A DNA stretch of 32,643 nt from positions 1-32,643 of the forward strand of contig CALCBC010000058.1 of assembly GCA_937898525.1 (NCBI GenBank), given 5' to 3'. The position numbers and the translations under genes are program-made. Source of the DNA: an uncultured Sphingomonadales bacterium (GTDB lineage Bacteria > Pseudomonadota > Alphaproteobacteria > Sphingomonadales > Sphingomonadaceae). Below are positions 12,805-21,455 of the stretch, in pieces. Within the stretch, counting starts at the first letter, position 1; every line of letters starts with the position of its first letter. Below the pieces are notes generated by a model. It ran no database searches. It worked only from the letters and a program-made list of their open reading frames with translations, and had not been told where the DNA came from.

Positions 12805-13393
12805 GAGACGGCTACCGCCCGAGGAAAGCCGCCGCGCCGCGGTCGAGGCGGCGCGGGCGCTGCTGATCGAAAGCGGCCCGCAGGCCGTCACGCTAAAGGC
12901 CGTCGCCGCGCGCATCGGCCGCACGCATGCGAACGTCCTGCATCATTTCGGCTCGGCTGCCGGACTGCAGCAGGCGCTCGCCGCGCACCTCGTGACAACC
13001 GTTTGCGAATCGATCGGTGAAGCCGTCCGCGCTACGCGCGCCGGCATTGGCTCGCCGCGCGAGGTGGTCGACCTCACTTTCGATGCGTTCGACCGAGAGG
13101 GCGGAGCGGCACTGGTCAGCTGGATGCTGCTCACCGGCAACGAGAACGCGCTCGACCCGCTCGTCGACACGATCCACGCATTGATCGACGAACTGCACCC
13201 GCAGGAGCACGCCGACGACACGGCACGGCCGATCCATGAAGTGACCTTCACGCTCGTCCTGATGGCGCTCGGCGACGCGATGATCGGCGAGCGCCTCGCG
13301 GGCTCTCTCGGCGTCCGCCGCGCGACGGCTCGCGACCGGGCCGAGGCCATGCTGACGCAGTCGATGGTCGAGGTGGGGGACTGGAAGGGGTAG
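12794..13393 (+). CDS. TetR-family transcriptional regulator
   Basis: A 199-residue TetR-type regulator. The N-terminal HTH spans about residues 12-58: AAVEAARALLIESGPQAVTL, then the recognition region VAARIGRTHANVLHHFGSAAGLQQAL. The remaining part is the helical ligand and dimer domain, with no assignable ligand. No ribosome site is visible before ATG 12794, and a TTAACT hexamer ends 7 nt upstream, so it may be leaderless. The start codon lies within a palindrome expected to be its own operator. It is divergent from the hydrolase-thioesterase operon, so that operon is its likely target. The name of the inducing molecule cannot be guessed; an acyl-CoA or hydrophobic compound would fit the targets. 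Confidence 0.88.
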   Translation: MSIRRRLPPEESRRAAVEAARALLIESGPQAVTLKAVAARIGRTHANVLHHFGSAAGLQQALAAHLVTTVCESIGEAVRATRAGIGSPREVVDLTFDAFDREGGAALVSWMLLTGNENALDPLVDTIHALIDELHPQEHADDTARPIHEVTFTLVLMALGDAMIGERLAGSLGVRRATARDRAEAMLTQSMVEVGDWKG

Positions 13394-13397
13394 AGCC

Positions 13398-14150
13398 CTA
13401 GCGGGAGTTGGATGGAGGCTCCGTCGCTCCGAGATTCAGCCACTCCGGCACCAGCGCCGGATCGAGATCCTCGACCCGCAGGTGGTCCACCGCCAGCCCC
13501 AGTTCCGGATAGATGACCTTGCGCCTCTTCTCGTCCGACCGCGCGAGGGGCACCACCAGCACCCGCCGGTTGACCTTCTGCCGCCAGTTCATCCGCGCGG
13601 TGTTCTCCTGGCCGACATAGCAGCCCTTCGAGAATGACACGCCGTTGAGCTCGGCCGCGTTGGCTTCGAGCCACAGCACGTCGCCCAGCTCGGCGCGTCC
13701 CTCGGGCACGCCGAGCGCGAGGCGGTGGCGCAGGTAAGCGTCGTCGACCGGCGCGTCCTCGTCGGAGACAGCGGCGATCCAGCGCTGGCCGAGCGCGGGG
13801 AACCGCGGATCGGGCGCGCCCCCATCGCCCAGCTCGGCCTGCCAGTAGACGCCGAGCGACGGATCGATGGCAATCGCAAGCTTGCGCCGCAGCCGATAGA
13901 GCGACAGCCGCCTGACCAGATCCTCGGCGGCCTCTGCTTCGCAGTCCAGCAGCAACGCGCCGTCGCCGCCGGGCCAGACGAAGAAGTCGAACAGCATCTT
14001 GCCCTGGGCCGTCAGCAGGGCTGCATATACCGGCAGCGTGCCAGTGACGTCGTTGGTGACAAGTCCCTGAAGGAACTGGGCAGCGTCTTCGCCTTCGGCA
14101 TCGGGTGCGACGCGAATGACCGCGCGCGAGAAGAGGCGTTCGTGACCCAT
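13398..14150 (-). CDS. YgfZ/CAF17-type folate-binding Fe-S cluster protein
   Basis: A 250-residue YgfZ/GcvT-like protein. The family fingerprint KGCYVGQE is at residues 175-182, followed by TARMNWRQKVNRRVLVV. The front half has the folate-binding style QGLVTNDVTGTLPVYAALLTAQGKMLFDFFVW. These proteins support maturation or repair of some Fe-S enzymes, using tetrahydrofolate and the conserved cysteine (C177 here). The gene is divergent from pyrC with 59 nt between starts, and it runs tail to tail with the TetR gene. Length is typical for the alphaproteobacterial short form. Folate dependence links loosely with folB elsewhere in the window. Confidence 0.92.
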   Translation of the reverse strand: MGHERLFSRAVIRVAPDAEGEDAAQFLQGLVTNDVTGTLPVYAALLTAQGKMLFDFFVWPGGDGALLLDCEAEAAEDLVRRLSLYRLRRKLAIAIDPSLGVYWQAELGDGGAPDPRFPALGQRWIAAVSDEDAPVDDAYLRHRLALGVPEGRAELGDVLWLEANAAELNGVSFSKGCYVGQENTARMNWRQKVNRRVLVVPLARSDEKRRKVIYPELGLAVDHLRVEDLDPALVPEWLNLGATEPPSNSR

Positions 14151-14209
14151 GGCCGATCAAGTCGGGCGGCCACTGGCGATAGTCAAGCCGCTGTGCCATG
14201 GGCCGCGCG

Positions 14210-15259
14210 ATGAGCGACGCGCTGACTATCCGCCGACCCGACGACTGGCACGTCCACCTGCGCGACGGGGAGATGCTGCACGCGGTCGTCGGCCACACGG
14301 CGCGCCAGTTCGCGCGCGCGATCGTGATGCCCAACCTCACGCCGCCTGTGACCACGGCGAGCGCCGCAGTGGCCTATCGCGAGCGCATCCTCGCCGCTGT
14401 GCCCCAAGGCGCGGCTTTCACGCCGCTGATGACGGCCTACCTGACCGACCGCACCGATCCCGACGACCTCGCCGCCGGGTTCACCGACGGCGTGTTCACC
14501 GCCGCCAAGCTCTATCCGGCGGGTGCGACGACCAACTCGGCGAGTGGCGTGACCGACATCGCCAACATCCGCCGCGTGCTCGAGCGCATGCAGGCCATCG
14601 GCATGGCGTTCTGCGTCCATGGCGAGGTCACCGATCCGACGGTCGACGTGTTCGACCGCGAGGCGGTGTTCATCGATCGCGTGCTCATCCCGCTGCTGCG
14701 TGAGCTTCCGGGCCTCAAGGTCGTCTTCGAACACGCCACGACCGAGGAGGCCGTCGCCTTCGTGGAGAGTGCGGGTGACAACGTTGCGGCGACGATCACG
14801 CCGCAGCACCTGCACCTCAACCGCAACGCGATGCTGGTCGGCGGCATTCGCCCGCACGCCTATTGCCTGCCGGTAGCCAAGCGCGAGAAGCACCGCCTTG
14901 CCTTGCGCCGCGCAGCGACCTCGGGCTCGCCGAAGTTCTTCCTCGGCACCGACACCGCGCCACACCGTCGCGAAGCCAAGGAAAGCGCATGCGGTTGCGC
15001 GGGCATCTTCAACGCGCCCTTCGCACTCGAAAGCTATGTCACCGTGTTCGACGAGGAAGGCGCGCTCGATCGCTTCGAGGCCTTCGCCAGCGAGAACGGC
15101 GCACGCTTCTACGGCCTGCCGCTCAACGAGGGCACGGTCACGCTCGAGCGGGCGCCTTGCGAGGTGCCGGCGGAAATTGCGGGTGTCGTGCCGTTCCACG
15201 CCGGTGAAACGCTCGGCTGGCGTTTCATCCCTGAAAAGGGGGACAGTCCCTCTTCTTGA
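14210..15259 (+). CDS. pyrC: Dihydroorotase (type II)
   Basis: A 349-residue dihydroorotase, the third enzyme of pyrimidine synthesis, a zinc enzyme converting carbamoyl aspartate to dihydroorotate. The metal motif H14-x-H16 is in DDWHVHLRDG, and the lysine that becomes carboxylated is K100 in FTAAKLYPAGATTNS. Later metal-site segments are FCVHGEV, FEHATTEEAV and the catalytic aspartate in FLGTDTAPH. The length matches the PyrC subgroup of type II enzymes. ATG 14210 gives MSDALTIRRPDDW, the usual N-terminus; ATG 14198 in the same frame adds four residues. It faces away from the YgfZ gene. Confidence 0.96.
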   Translation: MSDALTIRRPDDWHVHLRDGEMLHAVVGHTARQFARAIVMPNLTPPVTTASAAVAYRERILAAVPQGAAFTPLMTAYLTDRTDPDDLAAGFTDGVFTAAKLYPAGATTNSASGVTDIANIRRVLERMQAIGMAFCVHGEVTDPTVDVFDREAVFIDRVLIPLLRELPGLKVVFEHATTEEAVAFVESAGDNVAATITPQHLHLNRNAMLVGGIRPHAYCLPVAKREKHRLALRRAATSGSPKFFLGTDTAPHRREAKESACGCAGIFNAPFALESYVTVFDEEGALDRFEAFASENGARFYGLPLNEGTVTLERAPCEVPAEIAGVVPFHAGETLGWRFIPEKGDSPSS

Positions 15260-15267
15260 GTGCCGAT

Positions 15268-16173
15268 TCAGGCGGGCACAGGCTCGTCAGGCCTCCGCCC
15301 GCGCAGCAGGTCCCAGGTGAACAGGCCCGCCGCGATCCAGATCAGCACGTAGCACGCGAGCTGGGCCGGGCGCAGCTCCTCGCCGAACACCGTGAGGCCC
15401 AGCACGAACACGATCGTCGGCGAGCTGAACTGGAGGAACCCGATCACCGTGTAAGGCATCCGCCGTGCGGCGGTGGCGAACATCATCAGCGGGACCGCCG
15501 TCATGGGCCCGCTCCACGCCACCGCCAGCGCCACGTCCCAGCCCTGGAAGATGGCGGAGCCCTCGGGCGCGATCCAGTACCAGCCGACGATTCCCAGCGC
15601 GACCGGGTAGAGGATCATCGATTCGACGGTCAGCCCGGCAAGTGGCCCAGCCGCCACGGTCTTGCGCAGCAGGCCGTAGACTCCGAACGTCACCGCCATC
15701 GAGACGCTGAGCCACATCGTCGTCAGCGCCCCGATCGCGAGGATGCCCACGCCTAGTCCCGCCAGCGCCACCGCGGCCCACTGCCGGCGCGTCAGCCTCT
15801 CGCCGAGCACGACCAGCCCGAGCAGCATCATCATCAGCGGCAGGATGTAGTAGCCGAGGCTGGCCGCGTAGACGTGCCCGTTATGGATGGCCCAGACGTA
15901 GAGCCACCAGTTCACCGCGACCATCGAAGCGCTGCCGAACAGGGTCAGAACGGCGCGCCGGTCGCGCAGGACGCCGACGAATTCCTTCCAGCTCCGGGTC
16001 GCCGCGACGAAGACCAGGCATAGCGGCAGTGTGAACACGAGCCTCCAGGCGACGAACTCGAGCGGGGGCACGGTCTGCACCAGCAGCAGGTACAACGGCA
16101 TCGAGCCCCACACCGCGTGCGCGCCGAGTGCGTAGGGAAGGCCGCTGGCAGGGCTGGTCGAGGAGCGATTCAC
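15268..16173 (-). CDS. rarD: RarD-type EamA permease
   Basis: A 301-residue inner-membrane permease of the RarD branch of the EamA/DMT superfamily, with about ten hydrophobic segments. The start GLPYALGAHAVWGSMPLYLLLVQTVPPLEFVAWR and the AIHNGHVYAASLGYYILPLMMMLLGLVVLGERLTRRQW region are typical RarD. RarD was named from chloramphenicol sensitivity, but the transported compound is not established. The frame opens with TTG at 16209; GTG 16173 with an AGG upstream gives a length closer to the family (about 296-300) and is preferred. It lies tail to tail with pyrC, separated by 8 nt. Confidence 0.85.
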   Translation of the reverse strand: MNRSSTSPASGLPYALGAHAVWGSMPLYLLLVQTVPPLEFVAWRLVFTLPLCLVFVAATRSWKEFVGVLRDRRAVLTLFGSASMVAVNWWLYVWAIHNGHVYAASLGYYILPLMMMLLGLVVLGERLTRRQWAAVALAGLGVGILAIGALTTMWLSVSMAVTFGVYGLLRKTVAAGPLAGLTVESMILYPVALGIVGWYWIAPEGSAIFQGWDVALAVAWSGPMTAVPLMMFATAARRMPYTVIGFLQFSSPTIVFVLGLTVFGEELRPAQLACYVLIWIAAGLFTWDLLRGRRPDEPVPA

Positions 16174-16307
16174 GCGCGTTCGCCTAGTGGCGGGCGGCAC
16201 CTCCGGCAAGCAATGCGAAAAAAATGCAAACCTGACGACCGGGTTGCGCGTTGTTCAGGAAACGCGGCGTAAAGCTTAACGCAACAGGGTTTGCAGGAGT
16301 CGAAACA

Positions 16308-16730
16308 ATGAAGAGCCCGATCCAGTTCATGTCCCTCGCCCTGGCGGCGGCTGCCGTCTCCCTGCCGGCGGTTCCGGCCGCGGCGGCCGACTTCCAGATC
16401 CCGGGCTATCACCCGTCAGCGGTGGAGACCGACACCTGGGAGCGCCACCGCAGCGATCGTCGCGGTCGCGACTACGAGCGCCGCTACCAGGGCCGCTACG
16501 CCTACGGAGAACCGGTCCATCGCAATACCCGCGTCTGGCGCGGCAACGATGGGCGTCGCTACTGCGAGAAGAAGGACGGCACGACCGGCCTGATCGTCGG
16601 CGGCGCGGTGGGTGCGCTGCTCGGCCGGGAGATCGACGGCGGCTACAACCGCTCGACCGGCACGATCCTCGGCGCTGCCGCCGGGGCCCTGCTCGGCAAG
16701 GAGATCGCCGGCGGCACGCGCTGCCGCTGA
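16308..16730 (+). CDS. Secreted glycine-zipper 2TM protein
   Basis: A 140-residue exported protein. Residues 1-26 form a signal peptide (MKSPIQFMSLALAAAAVSLP then AVPAAAA). The mature front is very rich in Arg, Tyr and His (about residues 42-86), and the C-terminal half is a glycine zipper of the Rick_17kDa_Anti type: GLIVGGAVGALLGREIDGG and GTILGAAAGALLGKEIAGG. Two cysteines (C86 and C139) may form a disulfide. ATG 16308 has AGGAG 9 nt upstream, so the earlier in-frame ATG at 16251 is unlikely. Such proteins insert into or stick to envelope membranes and are often stress-linked; the function is not defined. No regulator site stands out upstream. Confidence 0.83.
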   Translation: MKSPIQFMSLALAAAAVSLPAVPAAAADFQIPGYHPSAVETDTWERHRSDRRGRDYERRYQGRYAYGEPVHRNTRVWRGNDGRRYCEKKDGTTGLIVGGAVGALLGREIDGGYNRSTGTILGAAAGALLGKEIAGGTRCR

Positions 16731-16918
16731 GCGGCCGGCACGACCACCGGCCTGGGATCTTCCCCCCGTTGGTCCCCGGCTGGAGCGCGGCCTTTCGATC
16801 AAATCGATGAACGGTCGCGCCGAGGCGCCCGTGAGGCCATCCGCCCCACGGGCGCTTCGCTCGTGTACTACCCGGGCGGAGCAATCACTTTTCAACGCCG
16901 AGATGCTATGGCGCGCCG

Positions 16919-17644
16919 ATGCGCGGATCGATCCGAACCTCGGCTCTTGCGGCAGCGGCATTGCTGCTTCCCGCCTGCGGCGGCGGGGAGGAGCCGCGAC
17001 AGGCGCACGCCGAGCACGACCCCGCCACCGTCGCAGCACTGGCCGATCCGATAACGATCGATCCCGACCTGGCCCGTCAGAACAGGGCCGACAGCGTTGC
17101 TTCCATTCCCTCGTACGACGGCTCGCTTCCGACGATCGACAACAGCATTGAAGCGGTCGCGGCCGCGCGAGCGGAGGCGCTGCAGCTGCTCGGCGGTCCG
17201 GCAACCCTGCGCAAGGCCCCGCCTCCCGAGCCGATTGCCGGTGAAATCCCGGCCGGCGCCGAGCTGAGCGCCGCGGCACGCGCGGCGGTGGCACCCGGCG
17301 CCAATGCCGACTGCGCGGCACGGGTCCAATACACGATGCGCTGGGCTGCTCGGCTGCCCGCGGCGTTCCCCGTCTATCCGCGCGGCGCAGTCCAGGAAGC
17401 GGCAGGAACCGACGACGAGGGATGCTCGCTGCGCGTGGTGAACTTCGTCACGCCCGTGCCGCTCGATGAAGTCATGGATTTCTATTACAGCCGCGCGATC
17501 GCCGCAGGCTTCTCCGCTCAGCGCGTGCTCAAGGATGGCGACGACGTTCTCGGCGGTGTGAAGGGAAAAGCCTCGTACACGATCTTCGCCAGACGCCTGT
17601 CTTCGGGGAACACCGAGGTCGACCTCGTCACCAGCGGCGCCTGA
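16919..17644 (+). CDS. Predicted lipoprotein, unknown function
   Basis: A 241-residue protein with a clear lipobox LLPA-C (C20) and a Gly-rich linker right after it. An Ala/Pro-rich region covers residues about 80-130. A compact C-terminal domain, about 133-240, holds two cysteines (in ANADCAARVQYT and DEGCSLRVVNF), which may pair. That domain contains FPVYPRGAVQEAAG, VPLDEVMDFYYSRAIAAGFSAQR and ASYTIFARRLSSGNTEVDLV. The pattern of a short strand, a helix with a DxxxFY signature and a final strand pair suggests a small alpha/beta domain. I do not recognise a named family. It stands alone between a glycine-zipper gene and astD on the other strand, about 8 nt from the astD end. Confidence 0.78.
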   Translation: MRGSIRTSALAAAALLLPACGGGEEPRQAHAEHDPATVAALADPITIDPDLARQNRADSVASIPSYDGSLPTIDNSIEAVAAARAEALQLLGGPATLRKAPPPEPIAGEIPAGAELSAAARAAVAPGANADCAARVQYTMRWAARLPAAFPVYPRGAVQEAAGTDDEGCSLRVVNFVTPVPLDEVMDFYYSRAIAAGFSAQRVLKDGDDVLGGVKGKASYTIFARRLSSGNTEVDLVTSGA

Positions 17645-17651
17645 GGGTCAT

Positions 17652-19067
17652 TCATTTGGACTTGAAGCCGACGCCGATGCTGGCGCGGGGCTGCTCCATC
17701 TCGGTGCTGGCGACCGGGTAGGCGCAATAGTCCGCGGCGTAGAACGCCGCCGGACGGTGATTGCCTGAATAGCCGATCCCGCCGAACGGCGCCGCCGAGG
17801 AGGCGCCGTTGGTGGGACGGTTCCAGTTCACGATACCGGCCCGAATGTGGGACCAGAAGCGATTGTAATCGTGTGAATTGCCACCGATCAGCGAGGCGGA
17901 CAGGCCGAAGCGGGTGTTGTTCGCCTCGGCGATCGCCTGGTCGAAGTCGTCGACGCGCAGGACCTGGAGCAGCGGGCCGAACAGCTCGACGTCGGGCCGC
18001 TCCGCCATGTCGGTGGTGTCGATGAGTGCCGGCGAGAGGAATGGCAGGCCTTCGCGCAGGCGGCGCATGTGCACGAGCGGCTTGCCGCCGTGTGACATCA
18101 GGTAGAGGAAGCTCTCCGTCAGCAGGTCGGCGGTCAGCTCGTCGATCACAGGACCCATGAACGGTGCGGGGTCGTCGAACGGGGCGCCGACGATGATCCG
18201 GTTCATCAGGCTCTTCAGCTCGTCGATCACCTCGTCGTAGAGGCTCGACTTGACGATCAGCCGGCGTGCTGCCGTGCAGCGCTGTCCAGCGCTGGCGAAG
18301 GCAGACTGCACGATCAGCATCGCCGCGTCGCTGATCTTGGGCGTGTCCCACAGGACGATGGGGTTGTTCCCGCCCATCTCGAGCGCGACGATCTTGCCGG
18401 GGTTCGAAGCGAGCTTGCGGTTGATCGCAATGCCGACCTGGGCCGAGCCGGTGAATAACACCCCGTCGATCGCCTCGTGCGCGACCAGCGCCTTGCCTTC
18501 CTCCGGCCCGCCAATCAGCAGCTGCGCGACATGCTCCGGAATGCCGGCGCGGTGGAAGCATTTGAGCAGGAACTCGCCGCTCGCCGGCGTCTTCTCGCTC
18601 GGCTTGAGGATCACGGCGTTGCCGGCGATGAGTGCCGGTACGATGTGCCCGTTCGGCAGATGCGCGGGGAAATTGTAGGGGCCGAGCACGGCCATCACGC
18701 CATGCGGCTTGTGCCTGACCGCGGCGGTTCCCTGCAGCGCGCTGTCGAGCCTGCGCTGACCGGTCCGCTCGGCATAGGCGCTGATCGAAATCTCGACCTT
18801 GGCGATGACCGAATCGACCTCGGTCCGCGCCTCCCACAAGGGCTTTCCGGTCTCACGCGCGATCAGCTCGGCGAAGGCGTCCTGCTCTTTGCGGGCCTCG
18901 TTGGCGAACCGGCGCACGAGCTCGATCCTGCGGGCGAGCGGCTGCGCCGCCCATTGCGGCCACGCCTTGCGTGCGCGCGCGACGGTCTCGTCGACATTGC
19001 CGATCCCGCCGCGCCACAGCTCCGCGCCGGTAGCCGGTTCGTAAGAAACGATCTCGTTATCGCTCAC
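17652..19067 (-). CDS. astD: N-succinylglutamate 5-semialdehyde dehydrogenase
   Basis: A 471-residue NAD-dependent aldehyde dehydrogenase. The catalytic residues are C264 in SAGQRCTAAR and E230 in LEMGGNN, with N132 in PYNFPAH and K155 in LKPSEKTP. The subfamily-specific tail PFGGIGYSGNHRPAAFYAADYCAYPVAS points to AstD, the fourth step of the arginine succinyltransferase pathway. Other ast genes (astA, astB, astE) are not in the window. Its upstream neighbour on the same strand is SelO, 61 nt away. Because the family is large, the exact substrate rests on the C-terminal signature and length, which agree well with AstD. Confidence 0.87.
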   Translation of the reverse strand: MSDNEIVSYEPATGAELWRGGIGNVDETVARARKAWPQWAAQPLARRIELVRRFANEARKEQDAFAELIARETGKPLWEARTEVDSVIAKVEISISAYAERTGQRRLDSALQGTAAVRHKPHGVMAVLGPYNFPAHLPNGHIVPALIAGNAVILKPSEKTPASGEFLLKCFHRAGIPEHVAQLLIGGPEEGKALVAHEAIDGVLFTGSAQVGIAINRKLASNPGKIVALEMGGNNPIVLWDTPKISDAAMLIVQSAFASAGQRCTAARRLIVKSSLYDEVIDELKSLMNRIIVGAPFDDPAPFMGPVIDELTADLLTESFLYLMSHGGKPLVHMRRLREGLPFLSPALIDTTDMAERPDVELFGPLLQVLRVDDFDQAIAEANNTRFGLSASLIGGNSHDYNRFWSHIRAGIVNWNRPTNGASSAAPFGGIGYSGNHRPAAFYAADYCAYPVASTEMEQPRASIGVGFKSK

Positions 19068-19128
19068 GGGCGTCTGGTGTCGCTCTGGGGAAGGCTGGAT
19101 TGGCCGGGTGATAGCTGCTGCGCTTCGA

Positions 19129-20541
19129 TCACGCCAGACCGCCCGGGCAGTGAGCAGCCGGTACCGGCGAAGGACCCAGCGCCCGGCCCAGCTCGCGCAC
19201 GGCTTCGACCTTGGCCGTCAGCGGTGTCCAGTCGTCGCGCTCGGCGATGGCCGACCAGATTTCCTCGACCTCGTCGATCAGCATCGTCTCGGGCGCGTCC
19301 CCGGACCAATAGGGGTGATCGTCGACTACCGGCAGGTATCCCTCGAGTACCGCAGCCAGCGGACCGTCCGCGCCGCGTCCGCCGCGATGCGCAAAGAAGA
19401 AGGCGTCGGGGCCGAGTTGGCGCTCGCGCATCGTCCGTTCCGACGCTTCGATCAGCGCGATGTCCTGCTCGATCCCCCGGCTTTCGACGCCGAGCCGCCA
19501 GGTGAACCGTCGCGCCATGGCGGCGTGGTAGAGATCGGGAAAGCGCTCGAAAGCGGCCACCAGCGGCGGCGCGTCGGCCAGCTGGCGCAAGGCGATCGCC
19601 AGCTGCGCGAGGTTCCAGCGGATCGCCTCCGGCTGGCGCCCGAACGCGTAGAGACCGCCGTGGTCGAAGTAGGCCGCGGTGAATCCTGGGTTCCACTGCG
19701 GCAGCCAGCGCCACGGGCCGTAGTCGAAGCTCTCGCCCGTCACATTCATGTTGTCCGAATTGAGTACCCCGTGAACGAACCCGGCGACCATGTACGAAGC
19801 GGCGAGATCGGCAAGTCGCTCGACCGCCTGGTGCATCAGCACCACTGCCGGCTCGTCACGCCCCGGCGCGTCTTCGGGCGGCTGGGGGCCTGGAAATTGT
19901 GCGAGACAGTAGTCGACGAGTTCGCGCATGTGCGCGTCCTCGCCCAGCACCGCGAGCCGCTGGAACGTGCCGATACGAATGTGCGAGTGGCTCAGCCTGA
20001 CGAGTACCGCCGAGCGCGTTGGCGACGGCTCGTCGCTGCGAACCAGCTCCTCGCCGGTCTCGATCACGGAGAAGGTTTTCGAGGTGTAGACCCCGAGGGC
20101 TTCGAGCATCTCGGTCGCGAGGATTTCGCGCACCGCGCCCTTCAGCGTCAGCCGCCCGTCGGCGGTGCGGCTGTAGGGTGTCAGCCCGCTGCCCTTGGTG
20201 CCGAGATCGAGCAGCCGCTCCTCGACGTCGCGCAGCTGGGCGAAAGTGAACCCGCGTCCGTCGCCGATCTCCGGGTTGTACACGCGGAACTGGTGCCCGT
20301 GATAGCGCAGCGCGAGCGGCTTCGGCAGGTTGTCGGGCAAGGGCTCGAAGCGGCCGAAATGTCGCACCCACTGCTCGTCAGACAGATCGCCGAGGCCGAC
20401 AGCCCGATCCCACCGGCGGTTGCGGAAACGCAGCTCGGTCTTCGGGAAGTCCGCCGGTTCGACCGCGTCGCCGAGCCACTCGGCCAACGCGAGGATCGGC
20501 GTGTCGGGCCGATAGGGGGCGGCTTGCGGTTCCTCGCGCAT
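19129..20541 (-). CDS. selO: SelO family protein adenylyltransferase (pseudokinase fold)
   Basis: A 470-residue SelO/YdiU protein, a kinase-fold enzyme known to attach AMP to Ser/Thr/Tyr of proteins, linked to redox homeostasis. Typical segments are ALRYHGHQFRVYNPEIGDGRG, GTKGSGLTPYSRTADGRLTLKGAVREI, and the active-site HGVLNSDNMNVTGESFDYGPWRW. A single cysteine lies six residues from the end (HCPGGLA), in place of the Sec/Cys pair of some homologues. ATG 20541 is preferred; upstream codons to 20577 look unrelated. The start is not preceded by a ribosome site, and a CTAATG-like hexamer sits about 8 nt before it, so the message may be leaderless. It is divergent from the alpha/beta hydrolase gene (44 nt). 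Confidence 0.93.
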   Translation of the reverse strand: MREEPQAAPYRPDTPILALAEWLGDAVEPADFPKTELRFRNRRWDRAVGLGDLSDEQWVRHFGRFEPLPDNLPKPLALRYHGHQFRVYNPEIGDGRGFTFAQLRDVEERLLDLGTKGSGLTPYSRTADGRLTLKGAVREILATEMLEALGVYTSKTFSVIETGEELVRSDEPSPTRSAVLVRLSHSHIRIGTFQRLAVLGEDAHMRELVDYCLAQFPGPQPPEDAPGRDEPAVVLMHQAVERLADLAASYMVAGFVHGVLNSDNMNVTGESFDYGPWRWLPQWNPGFTAAYFDHGGLYAFGRQPEAIRWNLAQLAIALRQLADAPPLVAAFERFPDLYHAAMARRFTWRLGVESRGIEQDIALIEASERTMRERQLGPDAFFFAHRGGRGADGPLAAVLEGYLPVVDDHPYWSGDAPETMLIDEVEEIWSAIAERDDWTPLTAKVEAVRELGRALGPSPVPAAHCPGGLA

Positions 20542-20585
20542 CTTTGCATTAGTGGGGCCACACGAGCGGGGGAACAAGCCGACCC

Positions 20586-21455
20586 ATGCCAGAAATCCCT
20601 CCCGCGTGGAGCGAGGGCGAATGGACCAGCGACGACGGTCTGACGCTGCGCTACCGCGATTACCCGGGCCGCGCCGACCGTCCCCCGATTCTCTGCATCC
20701 CCGGACTCACGCGCAATTGCCGCGATTTCGAGCCGGTCGCGGCGGCATTCGCCGGCGAGTGGCGAATCATCGCGATCGACCTGCGCGGGCGAGGCCAGAG
20801 CGACTACGCGCGCGATCCGGCAAGCTACATGCCGGCGCAATATGTGGCCGACGTCGCCGCGCTGCTCGACCAGAAGGCTATCGATCGCGCCGTGATGTTC
20901 GGCACCTCGCTTGGCGGGATCGTGATCATGCTGCTCGCGGCGGTGGCACCCGAGCGGCTGGCGGCCGCGGTGATCAACGACATTGGTCCGGAGGTCGAGA
21001 CCGCTGGGCTCGAGCGCATCAGGGAATACGTCGGGCAGGGCCGCAGCTTTCCGACGTGGATGCACGCGGCGCGCGGGTTGAGGGAGCAGGCCGGCATTGC
21101 CTACCCCGACTTCGCGATTTCCGACTGGCTCAGGCTCGCCAAGCGCCTGATGGCCGTCGGTCCCGGCGGACGGATCACTTTCGACTACGACATGAAGATC
21201 GCCGAACCGTTTCATCGCCCGGAGGGCAGCGCCCCGGTCGACATGTGGCCCGCGTTCCGGGCGCTGGCGGGAAGGCCCGTGCTCGCGCTGCGTGGCGATC
21301 TGTCGGACATCCTCTCGGTTGCGACGCTCGCGCGCATGGCGCGCGAAGTGCCCGGCCTCGAGGCCGTCACGGTGCCGCGCGTTGGTCACGCCCCGACGCT
21401 CGAGGAGCCGGTCGCGCAGCAGGCGATCTCGGCGCTGCTCGCCAGAGTCGCATGA
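20586..21455 (+). CDS. Alpha/beta hydrolase
   Basis: A 289-residue alpha/beta-hydrolase fold enzyme. The nucleophile elbow is GTSLGG with S108; the oxyanion region is CIPGLTRNCRDFEP; the strand IIAIDLRGRGQSD marks the conserved core; a late VGHAPTLEEP supplies the histidine near residue 270. The acid residue is likely the Asp in LALRGDLSDIL. It lacks lipid anchors or signal peptide. The substrate is unknown; similar proteins include ester hydrolases and epoxide hydrolase-like enzymes. The stop overlaps the start of the glycosyltransferase gene by 4 nt (ATGA), so the two are translated together, though no shared pathway is evident. Confidence 0.87.
   Translation: MPEIPPAWSEGEWTSDDGLTLRYRDYPGRADRPPILCIPGLTRNCRDFEPVAAAFAGEWRIIAIDLRGRGQSDYARDPASYMPAQYVADVAALLDQKAIDRAVMFGTSLGGIVIMLLAAVAPERLAAAVINDIGPEVETAGLERIREYVGQGRSFPTWMHAARGLREQAGIAYPDFAISDWLRLAKRLMAVGPGGRITFDYDMKIAEPFHRPEGSAPVDMWPAFRALAGRPVLALRGDLSDILSVATLARMAREVPGLEAVTVPRVGHAPTLEEPVAQQAISALLARVA

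Noticed and set aside
14198..14209. Earlier pyrC start at ATG 14198
   Set aside because: It adds four residues not typical of the family; ATG 14210 gives the conserved N-terminus.
16258..16285. EcfG-type general stress promoter (GGAAAC then a CG-containing hexamer) before the glycine-zipper gene
   Set aside because: The -35 has an extra A and no good CGTT -10 at 16-17 nt; too weak to list.
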